Below, piece by piece: positions 1 through 7,015 of a DNA stretch of 54,317 bases; within the stretch, counting starts at the first letter, position 1, and each line of letters begins with the position of its first letter. Below the pieces are notes generated by a model that searched no databases, had not been told where the DNA came from, and was given only the letters and a program-made list of their open reading frames with translations. This DNA is from Vibrio harveyi NBRC 15634 = ATCC 14126 = KCTC 12724. GTDB taxonomy: Bacteria; Pseudomonadota; Gammaproteobacteria; Enterobacterales; Vibrionaceae. The DNA is taken from the NCBI RefSeq assembly GCF_001591145.1, contig NZ_BCUF01000039.1, forward strand, positions 1 through 54,317, given 5' to 3'. The position numbers and the translations under genes are program-made.

Positions 1-15
1 GGTTACTTGGGTATA
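1..15. repeat. Half of Vibrio interspersed palindromic repeat (left end)
   Basis: The 15 bases GGTTACTTGGGTATA are the exact reverse complement of the last 15 bases of the window (54303-54317). The same core forms the right arm of the complete element at 2346-2404. The window therefore begins inside one copy of a dispersed repeat. Confidence 0.7.
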
Positions 16-286
16 CCAAGACTATGTAATTTTGCGGATGTATCCGCACCTTGAGCAGATGTATACCTCTTTGATGCCCATTAGTTTTTGCAATAGGGTG
101 CGTTTTTGACGCTGTAAGTAAATACCGTGCTGGCAAGTGTTCATGAGCAGCCCATATCATTGAATATATGGGCAATAGTTTAGGGAGAGAAGCGCTTATA
201 TCTCAATAGCATGTTACTTATATATTTAAGTTTAATGTATTGAATTATAAGGAAATTTTTGATTTTAGTTTATGTAAGTACTTACA
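1..286. other. Non-coding stretch at window start
   Basis: I see no gene here. The first 15 bases are half of the TATACCCAAGTA-type interspersed repeat, and the last 16 bases hold a perfect palindrome next to the tatD stop codon. The rest is AT-rich and shows no convincing promoter or terminator. It is the region downstream of the minus-strand tatD-like gene. Confidence 0.6.
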
Positions 287-287
287 T
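272..287. repeat. 16-bp perfect palindrome at the tatD stop codon
   Basis: ATGTAAGTACTTACAT reads the same on both strands and overlaps the last base of the tatD stop codon. It has no T-run in the tatD direction, so a standard terminator is unlikely. It could be a protein-binding site or simply a small hairpin. Confidence 0.5.
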
Positions 288-1051
288 CACTTCAGGCTAA
301 ACAACTCTTCTGCGTTTTTGGTCGTCAGAGCATCAATCGCTTCAAGGCTTTCTCCGCGCAGTTCTGCCACGCGCGCCGCCACTAAAGAAGTGTAAGCTGG
401 TTCGTTACGTTTCCCACGATGTGGAACAGGGGCAAGGTACGGGCAGTCTGTTTCTAGAATCACCCAATTCATGTCCAGATGCGGGATAACCTTATCCATA
501 CCGCCGTTTTTGAAGGTTGATACTCCGCCCAGACCTAAGTGGAACCCAAGCTCGTTGATCGCCTGTGCTTCTTCTACGCTGCCACCAAAACAATGGAATA
601 CACCACGCAAGCGACCATCTTGTTCTTGACGAAGTAAGGTCAGTGTTTCTTCAATTGAATCACGAGTGTGGATAACGACAGGCAAATCCATCTCTTTAGC
701 CCAGTTTAACTGAGTCACAAACGCCATCTCTTGTTCTGCTCGGAAGGTTTTATCCCAGTACAGATCAATACCGATTTCACCCACTGCAATAAAGTTATGC
801 TTTTTAAACCAGCCACGGATGATTTCCAGTGTTTGCTCGACATTGCCATCGACGTAACATGGATGCAGCCCCATCATTGAACGACAAACCTCAGGATAAG
901 CCGCTTCGGTTTTTAGCATCGGCTCAATAGACTCAAGATCGATGTTCGGCAGCAGAATTTTATCAATGCCTTGTTCTAAAGCGCGCTTCACTACCTCGTC
1001 GCGGTCGTTATCAAATTCGCTAGCGTAAATATGAGCGTGAGTATCGATCAT
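287..1051 (-). CDS. TatD family metal-dependent DNase
   Basis: This is a 254-residue TIM-barrel metallohydrolase of the TatD family, which are cytoplasmic Mg2+-dependent 3'-5' exonucleases or deoxyribonucleases linked to DNA repair and fragmentation. Visible metal ligands in order are the N-terminal HxH (His5, His7), Glu92 in GEIGID, His128 in VIHTR, His153 in FHCF and Asp202 in ETDCPYL. Length and motif order are normal for the family. It is transcribed away from hemB; about 185 bp separate the two starts. Family members (TatD, YcfH, YjjV) are hard to tell apart by eye, so I give no symbol. Confidence in the family is high and in the exact paralogue moderate. Confidence 0.9.
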   Translation of the reverse strand: MIDTHAHIYASEFDNDRDEVVKRALEQGIDKILLPNIDLESIEPMLKTEAAYPEVCRSMMGLHPCYVDGNVEQTLEIIRGWFKKHNFIAVGEIGIDLYWDKTFRAEQEMAFVTQLNWAKEMDLPVVIHTRDSIEETLTLLRQEQDGRLRGVFHCFGGSVEEAQAINELGFHLGLGGVSTFKNGGMDKVIPHLDMNWVILETDCPYLAPVPHRGKRNEPAYTSLVAARVAELRGESLEAIDALTTKNAEELFSLK

Positions 1052-1237
1052 GGTTGGTCTCTATGGTTTATCGGTGTATGGAATTAGTGAGAAGTATACT
1101 TGAGTGTGAGTGCGGGGTCATTTTCGGTTTTTTTCATGCCGTTTTTCCATATTGCTGCTCGCAAGGTGTATCAAGAGTGATATGATTTTGCCACCAGATG
1201 ATTTGATCATCGTAACCTTCCAGACAAGGAGAAAGTG

Positions 1238-2299
1238 GTGTCTGTATCAATTCAAGGTCCATTCCCTGCACGCCGTATGCGTCGTATGCGTAAGCACGAT
1301 TTTAGTCGTCGTTTGATGGCTGAAAACCAAGTTTCAGTAAACGATTTGATTTACCCAATGTTCATTCTGATGGGTAAAGATCGTCGTGAAAGTGTTGAAT
1401 CGATGCCGGGTGTAGAACGTTTGTCGATTGATTTAATGCTAGAAGAAGCACAATACCTAGCAAACCTAGGCGTACCAGCAATCGCGCTTTTCCCTGTCGT
1501 AAACCAAGACGCTAAAAGCTTATGTGCTGCTGAAGCTTACAACCCTGAAGGTTTGGTTCAGCGCGCAGTACGTGCATTAAAAGAGCACGTGCCTCAAATC
1601 GGTGTGATCACAGACGTGGCACTTGACCCGTTCACTACTCATGGTCAAGACGGCATCATCGACGAAGATGGCTACGTGATGAATGATGAGACAACCGAAG
1701 TTCTCGTAAAACAAGCGCTGTCTCACGCAGAAGCGGGTGCAGACGTGGTTGCACCATCAGACATGATGGATGGCCGTATCGGTAAAATCCGTGAAGCACT
1801 AGAAGAAGCGGGTCACATCCATACTCAAATCATGGCTTACTCTGCGAAATACGCATCAAACTACTACGGTCCATTCCGTGATGCAGTTGGTTCATCAGCG
1901 AACCTAAAAGGTGGCAACAAGAAAAACTACCAAATGGACCCTGCGAACACAGATGAAGCGCTACATGAAGTGGCTCTTGATATCAATGAAGGCGCAGACA
2001 TGGTGATGGTTAAGCCAGGTATGCCTTACCTTGATGTGGTTCGTCGTGTTAAGACTGAGCTTCAAGTTCCAACGTTCGCTTACCAAGTTTCTGGTGAGTA
2101 CGCGATGCATAAAGCAGCCATCATGAATGGTTGGCTAAAAGAGCGCGAGACCGTGATGGAATCTCTGCTTTGCTTCAAACGTGCAGGCGCGGATGGCATC
2201 CTGACTTACTTCGCGAAAGATGTAGCAGAATGGTTAGCGGAAGAAAACGCACAAGCTGCAGAGCACCTAGTAAAGACTCAAGAAGCGACAGACGAGTAA
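1238..2299 (+). CDS. hemB: Delta-aminolevulinic acid dehydratase (porphobilinogen synthase)
   Basis: HemB condenses two 5-aminolevulinate molecules to porphobilinogen, the second common step of haem synthesis, in the cytoplasm. The protein is 353 residues from the second of two adjacent GTG codons. I chose GTG 1238 because AAGGAG at 1227-1232 then sits 5 nt upstream; GTG 1235 would leave only 2 nt. Active-site lysines are K204 (YSAKYAS) and K259 (MVKPGMPY). The metal loop reads DVALDPF (126-132), then HGQDG. This is the Pseudomonas-type Asp-containing loop, not the Cys-rich zinc loop of E. coli. The gene is divergent from the tatD-like gene. A second haem gene, hemN, lies about 9 kb downstream. 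Confidence 0.97.
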   Translation: MSVSIQGPFPARRMRRMRKHDFSRRLMAENQVSVNDLIYPMFILMGKDRRESVESMPGVERLSIDLMLEEAQYLANLGVPAIALFPVVNQDAKSLCAAEAYNPEGLVQRAVRALKEHVPQIGVITDVALDPFTTHGQDGIIDEDGYVMNDETTEVLVKQALSHAEAGADVVAPSDMMDGRIGKIREALEEAGHIHTQIMAYSAKYASNYYGPFRDAVGSSANLKGGNKKNYQMDPANTDEALHEVALDINEGADMVMVKPGMPYLDVVRRVKTELQVPTFAYQVSGEYAMHKAAIMNGWLKERETVMESLLCFKRAGADGILTYFAKDVAEWLAEENAQAAEHLVKTQEATDE

Positions 2300-2320
2300 T
2301 TATCGCTCAATGAGAAAAAC

Positions 2321-2345
2321 CAGACCGACAATTGTTGTCGGTCTG
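2321..2345 (+). terminator. Hairpin downstream of hemB
   Basis: An 11-bp perfect stem (2321-2331 with 2335-2345) starts 21 nt after the hemB stop. No clear T-run follows, so it is either a weak terminator or a 3'-end stabilising hairpin. Confidence 0.5.
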
Positions 2346-2404
2346 AATATACCCAAGTACCCTCAAGACGGAATACACACGGCTTGAAGTTACTTGGGTA
2401 TATT
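2346..2404. repeat. Complete interspersed palindromic repeat element
   Basis: Perfect 14-bp inverted arms (AATATACCCAAGTA at 2346-2359, its complement at 2391-2404) enclose about 31 bases that can extend the stem imperfectly through CTCAAG and CTTGAA. Half-copies occur at both window ends and a shortened relative at 26305-26329. It looks like a small non-coding repeat of the REP/MITE kind dispersed in vibrios. I see no coding capacity in it. Confidence 0.75.
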
Positions 2405-2424
2405 TATTTCTGGAGAGTAAGACA

Positions 2425-2859
2425 ATGACAATGCTGATTCGTGAAGGCACGCTGGAAGAAGCGATCCAAGTGGTGGCTCGTGTTACTGAGTTTGCACGTG
2501 GTGAGACGGTTGAATCCATGGCGGAGCGTCTTGGGGATAAAAAAAGCTTAATCTTAGTCGCTGAGAAAGCAGGAGCTATCCTTGGCTTTAAAATCGGCTA
2601 TGAGTTAGATGATTACACCTTTTACAGCTGGTTTGGTGGCGTTGCGCCAGAAGCGCGCAATGAGGGTGTGGCACAGATGTTATTGGAAGCGCAAGAAGAA
2701 TGGGTCGCAGAGCAGGGTTACAAAACGTTAAAAGTGAAATCACGCAACCAATTTCCTGCCATGCTTCGTTTGTTGCTAAGAAACGACTATATCATTGAAA
2801 AATTTGAAGAAAAAAACAACTTGCGTGAGTCTCGAGTCCACTTCATTAAGGCGCTATAA
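2425..2859 (+). CDS. GNAT family N-acetyltransferase
   Basis: This 144-residue protein has the GNAT acetyl-CoA-binding pattern. A central strand (FYSWFGGVAPEARN) leads to the motif-A loop and helix (RNEGVAQMLLEAQEEW, about residues 77-92), followed by a C-terminal strand-helix region. It should transfer an acetyl group from acetyl-CoA to an amine; the substrate cannot be read from sequence. The start has a GGAG sequence about 9 nt upstream; a second in-frame ATG lies two codons downstream. It sits alone between hemB and ryhB, and a short hairpin follows it (2865-2885). No characterised orthologue is recognised. Confidence 0.85.
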   Translation: MTMLIREGTLEEAIQVVARVTEFARGETVESMAERLGDKKSLILVAEKAGAILGFKIGYELDDYTFYSWFGGVAPEARNEGVAQMLLEAQEEWVAEQGYKTLKVKSRNQFPAMLRLLLRNDYIIEKFEEKNNLRESRVHFIKAL

Positions 2860-2864
2860 AAAAT

Positions 2865-2885
2865 AAATGAGATTTTTTCTCATTT
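2865..2885 (+). terminator. Short hairpin after the GNAT gene
   Basis: An 8-bp stem (AAATGAGA with TCTCATTT) encloses a loop of five T residues. It is AT-rich and has no trailing T-run, so termination would be weak. The ryhB promoter begins a few bases later. Confidence 0.35.
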
Positions 2886-2890
2886 AGGTG

Positions 2891-2918
2891 TTGACTGTTA
2901 AATGAGAATCATTATTAT
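2891..2918 (+). promoter_or_regulatory. Fur-box-containing promoter of ryhB
   Basis: A -35 element TTGACT (2891-2896) and a -10 element TATTAT (2913-2918) are 16 bp apart. Between and over them lies AATGAGAATCATTAT (2901-2915), part of a Fur box at 2898-2916 matching 14 of 19 positions of GATAATGATAATCATTATC. Fur bound with iron would cover the promoter and block transcription, as known for ryhB in enterobacteria and V. cholerae. Confidence 0.85.
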
Positions 2919-2924
2919 TAAACC

Positions 2925-3146
2925 TGTCTTAGGGAATGAGGAAAGTTCACAAGGACGTTGAGTTGCTAATTAACTGAGTGTTGAGAAGGTAATGAAACAT
3001 TTTCCCCAGAACTTGCACGAATTCTTTTTGACACGACATTGCTCACATTGCTTCCAGTGTAATTTATAGCTTCTTGGTTAAGCTGCCATATAAATGGAAA
3101 TAGCTTCACCACTTCTGCTAGGCGACCCAATTGGGTCGCTTTTTTC
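2925..3146 (+). ncRNA. ryhB: RyhB iron-responsive small RNA
   Basis: RyhB pairs through Hfq with mRNAs of iron-using proteins when iron is scarce. The diagnostic core, identical to E. coli RyhB across CACGACATTGCTCACATTGC and the following CTTCCAGT, lies at 3032-3058. Upstream is a Fur-box promoter. Downstream is a strong rho-independent terminator. The inferred transcript, about 220 nt, is much longer than the 90-nt E. coli RNA but matches the long RyhB known in Vibrio. Its position just upstream of polA also matches V. cholerae as I recall it. The 5' end is inferred from the -10 element. Confidence 0.93.
3122..3145 (+). terminator. RyhB rho-independent terminator
   Basis: The palindrome GCGACCCAATTGGGTCGC (3122-3139) folds as a 7-bp stem with an AATT loop and is followed by six T residues. 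Confidence 0.92.
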
Positions 3147-3183
3147 TTTTCTGAGATTTCTAATTGACGCCTCTATTGGCAAC

Positions 3184-3358
3184 TTTTCCACATGTCATGA
3201 TCATTTTAGGATCGTTGATCTTCTCGCCTGTTGGTATTTATTTTTATTAAAAACAATGTCTTACGTTGGTGTTTTGTTGGTTTTATTTCCGTTGGATAAC
3301 CAGTGGATAATTTCTATAAACAGAGTTATCCACAAGAAGGTGCAAGTTTCGTGAATAA
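3184..3358. promoter_or_regulatory. Cluster of DnaA boxes upstream of polA
   Basis: One perfect DnaA box, TTATCCACA, is at 3326-3334 on the plus strand. Near-matches are TTTTCCACA at 3184-3192 (plus), TTATCCAAC at 3291-3299 (minus), TTATCCACT at 3302-3310 (minus) and TTATTCACG at 3350-3358 (minus). The last four lie within 68 bp at spacings of 11, 24 and 24 bp. The stretch between the RyhB terminator and polA holds no gene. DnaA has been reported to stimulate polA expression in E. coli, so a control role is plausible. Confidence 0.6.
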
Positions 3359-3465
3359 CATCGGAAAATTTCCGCGACCTTGATCGAGCGAACAAGATAG
3401 ATTCGGATCAGCAGTCATGGCATTCTAAGCAGATCTATTAAGTACTGATTTGGATACAGACAATT

Positions 3466-6258
3466 ATGGCAAGTATTCCTGAAAATCCGTTGATTCTGAT
3501 CGACGGTTCTTCTTATCTATATCGCGCTTTTCACGCTTACCCAGGCACGATGAGTAACGGTGAAATTCCAACTAACGCAGTTTACGGTGTAGTCAACATG
3601 TTACGCAGCATGATGCGTCAGTTTGCTTCTGATCGTATTGCAGTGGTTTTCGATGCGAAGGGTAAAACCTTCCGCGACGATATGTACCCGGAATACAAAG
3701 CGAATCGTCCACCAATGCCGGACGATCTTCGTTGCCAGATTGAACCTCTGCACAACGTTATTCGCGCTATGGGTCTGCCATTGATCTGTATTCCAGGCGT
3801 AGAAGCCGATGACGTGATTGGTACTCTGGCTTATCAAGCATCGCAACAAGGCATGCCTGTTTTGATTAGTACTGGCGATAAAGATATGGCGCAGTTGGTG
3901 GATGACAACGTTACGTTGATCAACACCATGACAAACGTTGTGATGGATCGTGAAGGTGTGGTTGAGAAGTTTGGTATCCCACCTGAATTGATCATCGACT
4001 ACCTAGCGTTGATGGGCGATAAAGTTGATAACATTCCTGGTGTTCCGGGTGTGGGTGATAAAACCGCTACTGCTTTGCTACAAGGCATTGGCGGTCTGAC
4101 TAAGCTGTATGAAAACCTCGACGATATCGCTGCGCTTGGCTTCCGTGGTTCAAAAACCATGGCTAAGAAGCTAGTCGACAACAAAGACAACGCAATGCTG
4201 TCTTACGAGCTAGCGACCATCAAGTTGGATGTGGAGCTGGAGGAGACGCCAGAATCATTGCTAAAAGCAGAACCAAGCACAGATGAACTGATCAAACTGT
4301 ACGGTCAGTTGACGTTTAAGTCTTGGTTGAATGAGCTATTAGAAGGCGGCATAGGTGTAGTAGAAGCGGATGAATCAACCGGCGCTGCGCGTGGTGGTTC
4401 TGCTTCATCTAAAGCAGATATGGACACCTCCGCAGTAAAAATCGACCGTAGCCAGTACGAAACCATCCTAGATGAAGCTTCATTTAATGCTTGGTTAGAC
4501 AAACTAAAAGCGTCTGAATTATTTGCGTTTGATACCGAAACTGACAGCCTAGATTACATGGTGGCAAACTTAGTTGGTTTGTCAGTTGCAACTGATGAAG
4601 GCATTGCTGCTTATGTACCAGTGGCTCACGACTACCTAGATGCACCTCAGCAGCTGGATCGTGATTGGGTACTTGAACAGCTTAAGCCGATTCTTGAAGA
4701 TGAGGCTCAGGCGAAAGTCGGTCAAAACCTAAAATACGATGCGTCTGTGCTGGCTCGCTACGGTATCGAGATGAAAGGCATCAAGCACGACACCATGTTG
4801 GCGTCTTACGTTTACAACAGCGTAGGTGGCAAACATGATATGGACAGTTTGGCACTGCGTTTCCTACAGCACAGCTGTATTTCATTCGAGCAAATCGCAG
4901 GTAAAGGTAAGAACCAACTGACCTTCAACCAAATCGAACTGGATGAAGCTTCACCATATGCTGCAGAAGATGCGGACGTGACACTTCGTCTACATAACCG
5001 TTTGTTTGCTAACATCGAGCAAGATGAAAAGCTAAAAACCGTATACGAAGAAATCGAAATGCCTCTCGTGCCTGTGCTGTCTCGCATTGAACGTACTGGT
5101 GTATTGATTGATGACATGAAGCTTAGCGCGCAATCTGTAGAAATTGCTGCACGTCTGGACGAGCTTGAGCAGAAAGCCTATGAAATTGCGGAGCAAGAGT
5201 TCAATATGAACTCACCGAAGCAGCTGCAAGCACTTCTGTTTGAAAAAATGGGTCTACCAGTTATCAAGAAGACGCCATCAGGCACACCTTCTACTAATGA
5301 AGAAGTGCTGCAAGAGCTGGCTCTGGATTACCCACTACCAAAACTGATTTTGGAATACCGTGGTCTGGCGAAGCTAAAATCAACGTACACCGACAAACTA
5401 CCTAAGATGATCAACCCATCAACAGGTCGTGTGCATACTTCTTACCACCAAGCGGTGACCGCAACGGGTCGTCTATCTTCAACCGATCCTAACTTGCAGA
5501 ACATCCCAATTCGTAATGAAGAAGGTCGCCGTATTCGTCAGGCATTCGTTGCACCTACAGGTTATAAGATTCTGGCAGTCGACTACTCTCAGATTGAATT
5601 ACGTATTATGGCGCACCTATCAGGTGACCAAGCACTGCTTGATGCGTTCCGTGATGGTAAAGATATCCACGCAGCAACGGCAGCAGAAATCATGGGCGTT
5701 TCTATTGAAGACGTTTCAAGTGAGCAACGTCGCCGTGCGAAAGCGGTTAACTTCGGTCTAATCTACGGCATGAGTGCATTTGGTTTGGCGAAGCAACTGG
5801 GTATTCCTCGTGGTGAAGCACAAGCGTACATGGACAAGTACTTCGAGCGCTATCCAGGCGTGATGCAGTACATGGAAGACACGCGCAGTGCGGCTTCAGA
5901 GCAAGGCTTCGTCGAGACCATCTTTGGTCGCCGTCTACACCTTCCTGAAATTCAATCTCGTAACGGCATGCGTCGTAAGGCGGCAGAACGTGCAGCGATC
6001 AATGCACCGATGCAAGGTACCGCTGCGGACATCATCAAGAAAGCGATGTTGTTAGTTGATCAGTGGATTCAAGAAGAAGGCAACGGTCGAGTGAAACTTC
6101 TGATGCAAGTACACGATGAACTGGTATTTGAAGTTGAAGAGTCGTCTTTGTCCGAAATTGAAAGTAAAGTACAGAATTTGATGGAATCTGCAGCAGAGCT
6201 GAAAGTGCCTCTAGTGGCAGAAGCAGGTCACGGTGACAACTGGGATCAAGCACACTAG
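3466..6258 (+). CDS. polA: DNA polymerase I
   Basis: PolA fills gaps and removes RNA primers during lagging-strand synthesis and excision repair. The 930 residues hold all three domains. The 5'-3' nuclease spans about 1-300 (LILIDGSSYLYRAFHA; GVEADDVIGTLA). The 3'-5' proofreading domain spans about 325-520 and keeps its active-site pair in FDTETDSLD (D356, E358). The polymerase domain has motif A VDYSQIELR (D706), motif B RRAKAVNFGLIYG and motif C QVHDELVFE (D884). Length is normal (E. coli 928). It is monocistronic: RyhB and a DnaA-box cluster lie upstream, and a strong terminator and Spot 42 lie downstream. The ribosome binding site before ATG 3466 is weak (GGAT). Confidence 0.98.
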   Translation: MASIPENPLILIDGSSYLYRAFHAYPGTMSNGEIPTNAVYGVVNMLRSMMRQFASDRIAVVFDAKGKTFRDDMYPEYKANRPPMPDDLRCQIEPLHNVIRAMGLPLICIPGVEADDVIGTLAYQASQQGMPVLISTGDKDMAQLVDDNVTLINTMTNVVMDREGVVEKFGIPPELIIDYLALMGDKVDNIPGVPGVGDKTATALLQGIGGLTKLYENLDDIAALGFRGSKTMAKKLVDNKDNAMLSYELATIKLDVELEETPESLLKAEPSTDELIKLYGQLTFKSWLNELLEGGIGVVEADESTGAARGGSASSKADMDTSAVKIDRSQYETILDEASFNAWLDKLKASELFAFDTETDSLDYMVANLVGLSVATDEGIAAYVPVAHDYLDAPQQLDRDWVLEQLKPILEDEAQAKVGQNLKYDASVLARYGIEMKGIKHDTMLASYVYNSVGGKHDMDSLALRFLQHSCISFEQIAGKGKNQLTFNQIELDEASPYAAEDADVTLRLHNRLFANIEQDEKLKTVYEEIEMPLVPVLSRIERTGVLIDDMKLSAQSVEIAARLDELEQKAYEIAEQEFNMNSPKQLQALLFEKMGLPVIKKTPSGTPSTNEEVLQELALDYPLPKLILEYRGLAKLKSTYTDKLPKMINPSTGRVHTSYHQAVTATGRLSSTDPNLQNIPIRNEEGRRIRQAFVAPTGYKILAVDYSQIELRIMAHLSGDQALLDAFRDGKDIHAATAAEIMGVSIEDVSSEQRRRAKAVNFGLIYGMSAFGLAKQLGIPRGEAQAYMDKYFERYPGVMQYMEDTRSAASEQGFVETIFGRRLHLPEIQSRNGMRRKAAERAAINAPMQGTAADIIKKAMLLVDQWIQEEGNGRVKLLMQVHDELVFEVEESSLSEIESKVQNLMESAAELKVPLVAEAGHGDNWDQAH

Positions 6259-6292
6259 TCATTTTTAAGCCAATTTAGCCAATTTAGTATGA

Positions 6293-6318
6293 GCCAGCGC
6301 ACAAACGCTGGCTTTTTT
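6293..6318 (+). terminator. polA rho-independent terminator
   Basis: The stem GCCAGCG/CGCTGGC (6293-6299 with 6306-6312, extendable by one base) is followed by TTTTTT, 35 nt after the polA stop. Confidence 0.9.
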
Positions 6319-6397
6319 GTGTCATTAAAAAAGCAAATCAGATCTGAGATTTAATGTTGCTTAATAAAACTTTCATGAAAAAAAACTACAAAAGTTC

Positions 6398-6426
6398 TTT
6401 GCAAATCTGACCAATTGTTGTACATT
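6398..6426 (+). promoter_or_regulatory. Spot 42 promoter
   Basis: The -35-like TTTGCA (6398-6403) and -10-like TACATT (6421-6426) are 17 bp apart and place the start at about 6434, the first base of the Spot 42 match. I did not find a convincing CRP site here, although spf is CRP-repressed in E. coli. Confidence 0.6.
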
Positions 6427-6433
6427 ATCTCTC

Positions 6434-6538
6434 GTAGGGTACAGAGGTAAGATGTTCTATCTTTCAGACCTTTTGTTTCACGTTATTGGATTAGGCTGAT
6501 TCAGCCGCCCCAGTCAGTTTTTGACTGGGGCGTTTTTT
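6434..6538 (+). ncRNA. spf: Spot 42 small RNA
   Basis: Spot 42 is an Hfq-dependent sRNA that represses secondary carbon metabolism genes when glucose is present. The first 40 or so bases (GTAGGGTACAGAGGTAAGAT and onward through CTTTCAGACCTTTT) match E. coli Spot 42 almost exactly. The 3' end is the characteristic CGCCCCAGTCA hairpin with a T-run. The length of about 105 nt and the position directly downstream of polA are conserved in both enterobacteria and vibrios. Confidence 0.96.
6506..6538 (+). terminator. Spot 42 terminator
   Basis: An 11-bp stem (6506-6516 with 6522-6532) with a 5-nt loop is followed by six T residues. This is the conserved terminator of spf. Confidence 0.93.
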
Positions 6539-6540
6539 AT

Positions 6541-6925
6541 TGGGCGAAAGAAAAATTTTCTTTTTGATCAGTAAGTTAAGCTAAACCCTCAAAAACCTTC
6601 TTTTTTGACCTTTCTAAGTCACTGCAAAATCTCGATTTTTCCTTCAAATTTATTGCGTTATTCATGCTGTAAATTTACGCCAGTCACACTATTATTTTTT
6701 CTTGAAAGAAACTAAGTTACGTCTTTTTGATACTTCGTTTAACTTAACTATCTGAATGTTAAGACTATTGGATGGTTTGGGTGGGGATATTTGTCGGTGA
6801 GCAGGAAATAAGATTGCTTTTTAACCTATTGAAATCGAATCTCAGTTCAGTAATGCTTCGCCACATAACAATAATTACCAATTTTTCTCTCCCGTTATCC
6901 CTGCCAGGAAGGTGGGGATTTTTAT
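6541..6925 (+). other. Non-coding stretch with its own terminator (candidate sRNA)
   Basis: No credible gene exists between Spot 42 and engB, yet a plus-strand terminator lies at 6898-6925, far beyond the Spot 42 terminator. The left half is very T-rich. The right half (about 6750-6925) has mixed composition. No promoter is clear; TTGAAA at 6702-6707 is a possible -35 with no well-spaced -10. From memory, a short sRNA has been described just downstream of spf in Aliivibrio; I cannot tell whether this is its counterpart. Confidence 0.4.
6898..6925 (+). terminator. Orphan plus-strand terminator between spf and engB
   Basis: ATCCCTGCC and GGTGGGGAT pair as RNA over nine positions, allowing G-U pairs, around an AGGAA loop. 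TTTTATT follows. No annotated plus-strand gene ends here. Confidence 0.6.
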
Positions 6926-6958
6926 TGCCTGAAATTCACGTTTTTAGATGACAGATAA

Positions 6959-6984
6959 ACAAAAGCCCCACCAAAAGGCAGGGC
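6959..6984 (-). terminator. engB terminator
   Basis: Read on the minus strand, GCCCTGCC and GGTGGGGC form a stem with two wobble positions around a TTTT loop, followed by TTTTG. It lies about 30 nt past the engB stop. Confidence 0.7.
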
Positions 6985-7015
6985 TGTGTCGAAAAAATTT
7001 AACAAGTTTTGTTAA

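Noticed and set aside
1110..1316. Small plus-strand frame upstream of hemB
   Set aside because: It overlaps the hemB start in another frame and has no ribosome site or recognisable composition.
2307..2519. Small minus-strand frame over the palindromic repeat
   Set aside because: It consists mostly of the repeat and the antisense of the GNAT gene.
3094..3354. Possible 86-residue protein
   Set aside because: It begins inside the RyhB RNA, crosses its terminator and the DnaA boxes, and has no ribosome site or family pattern.
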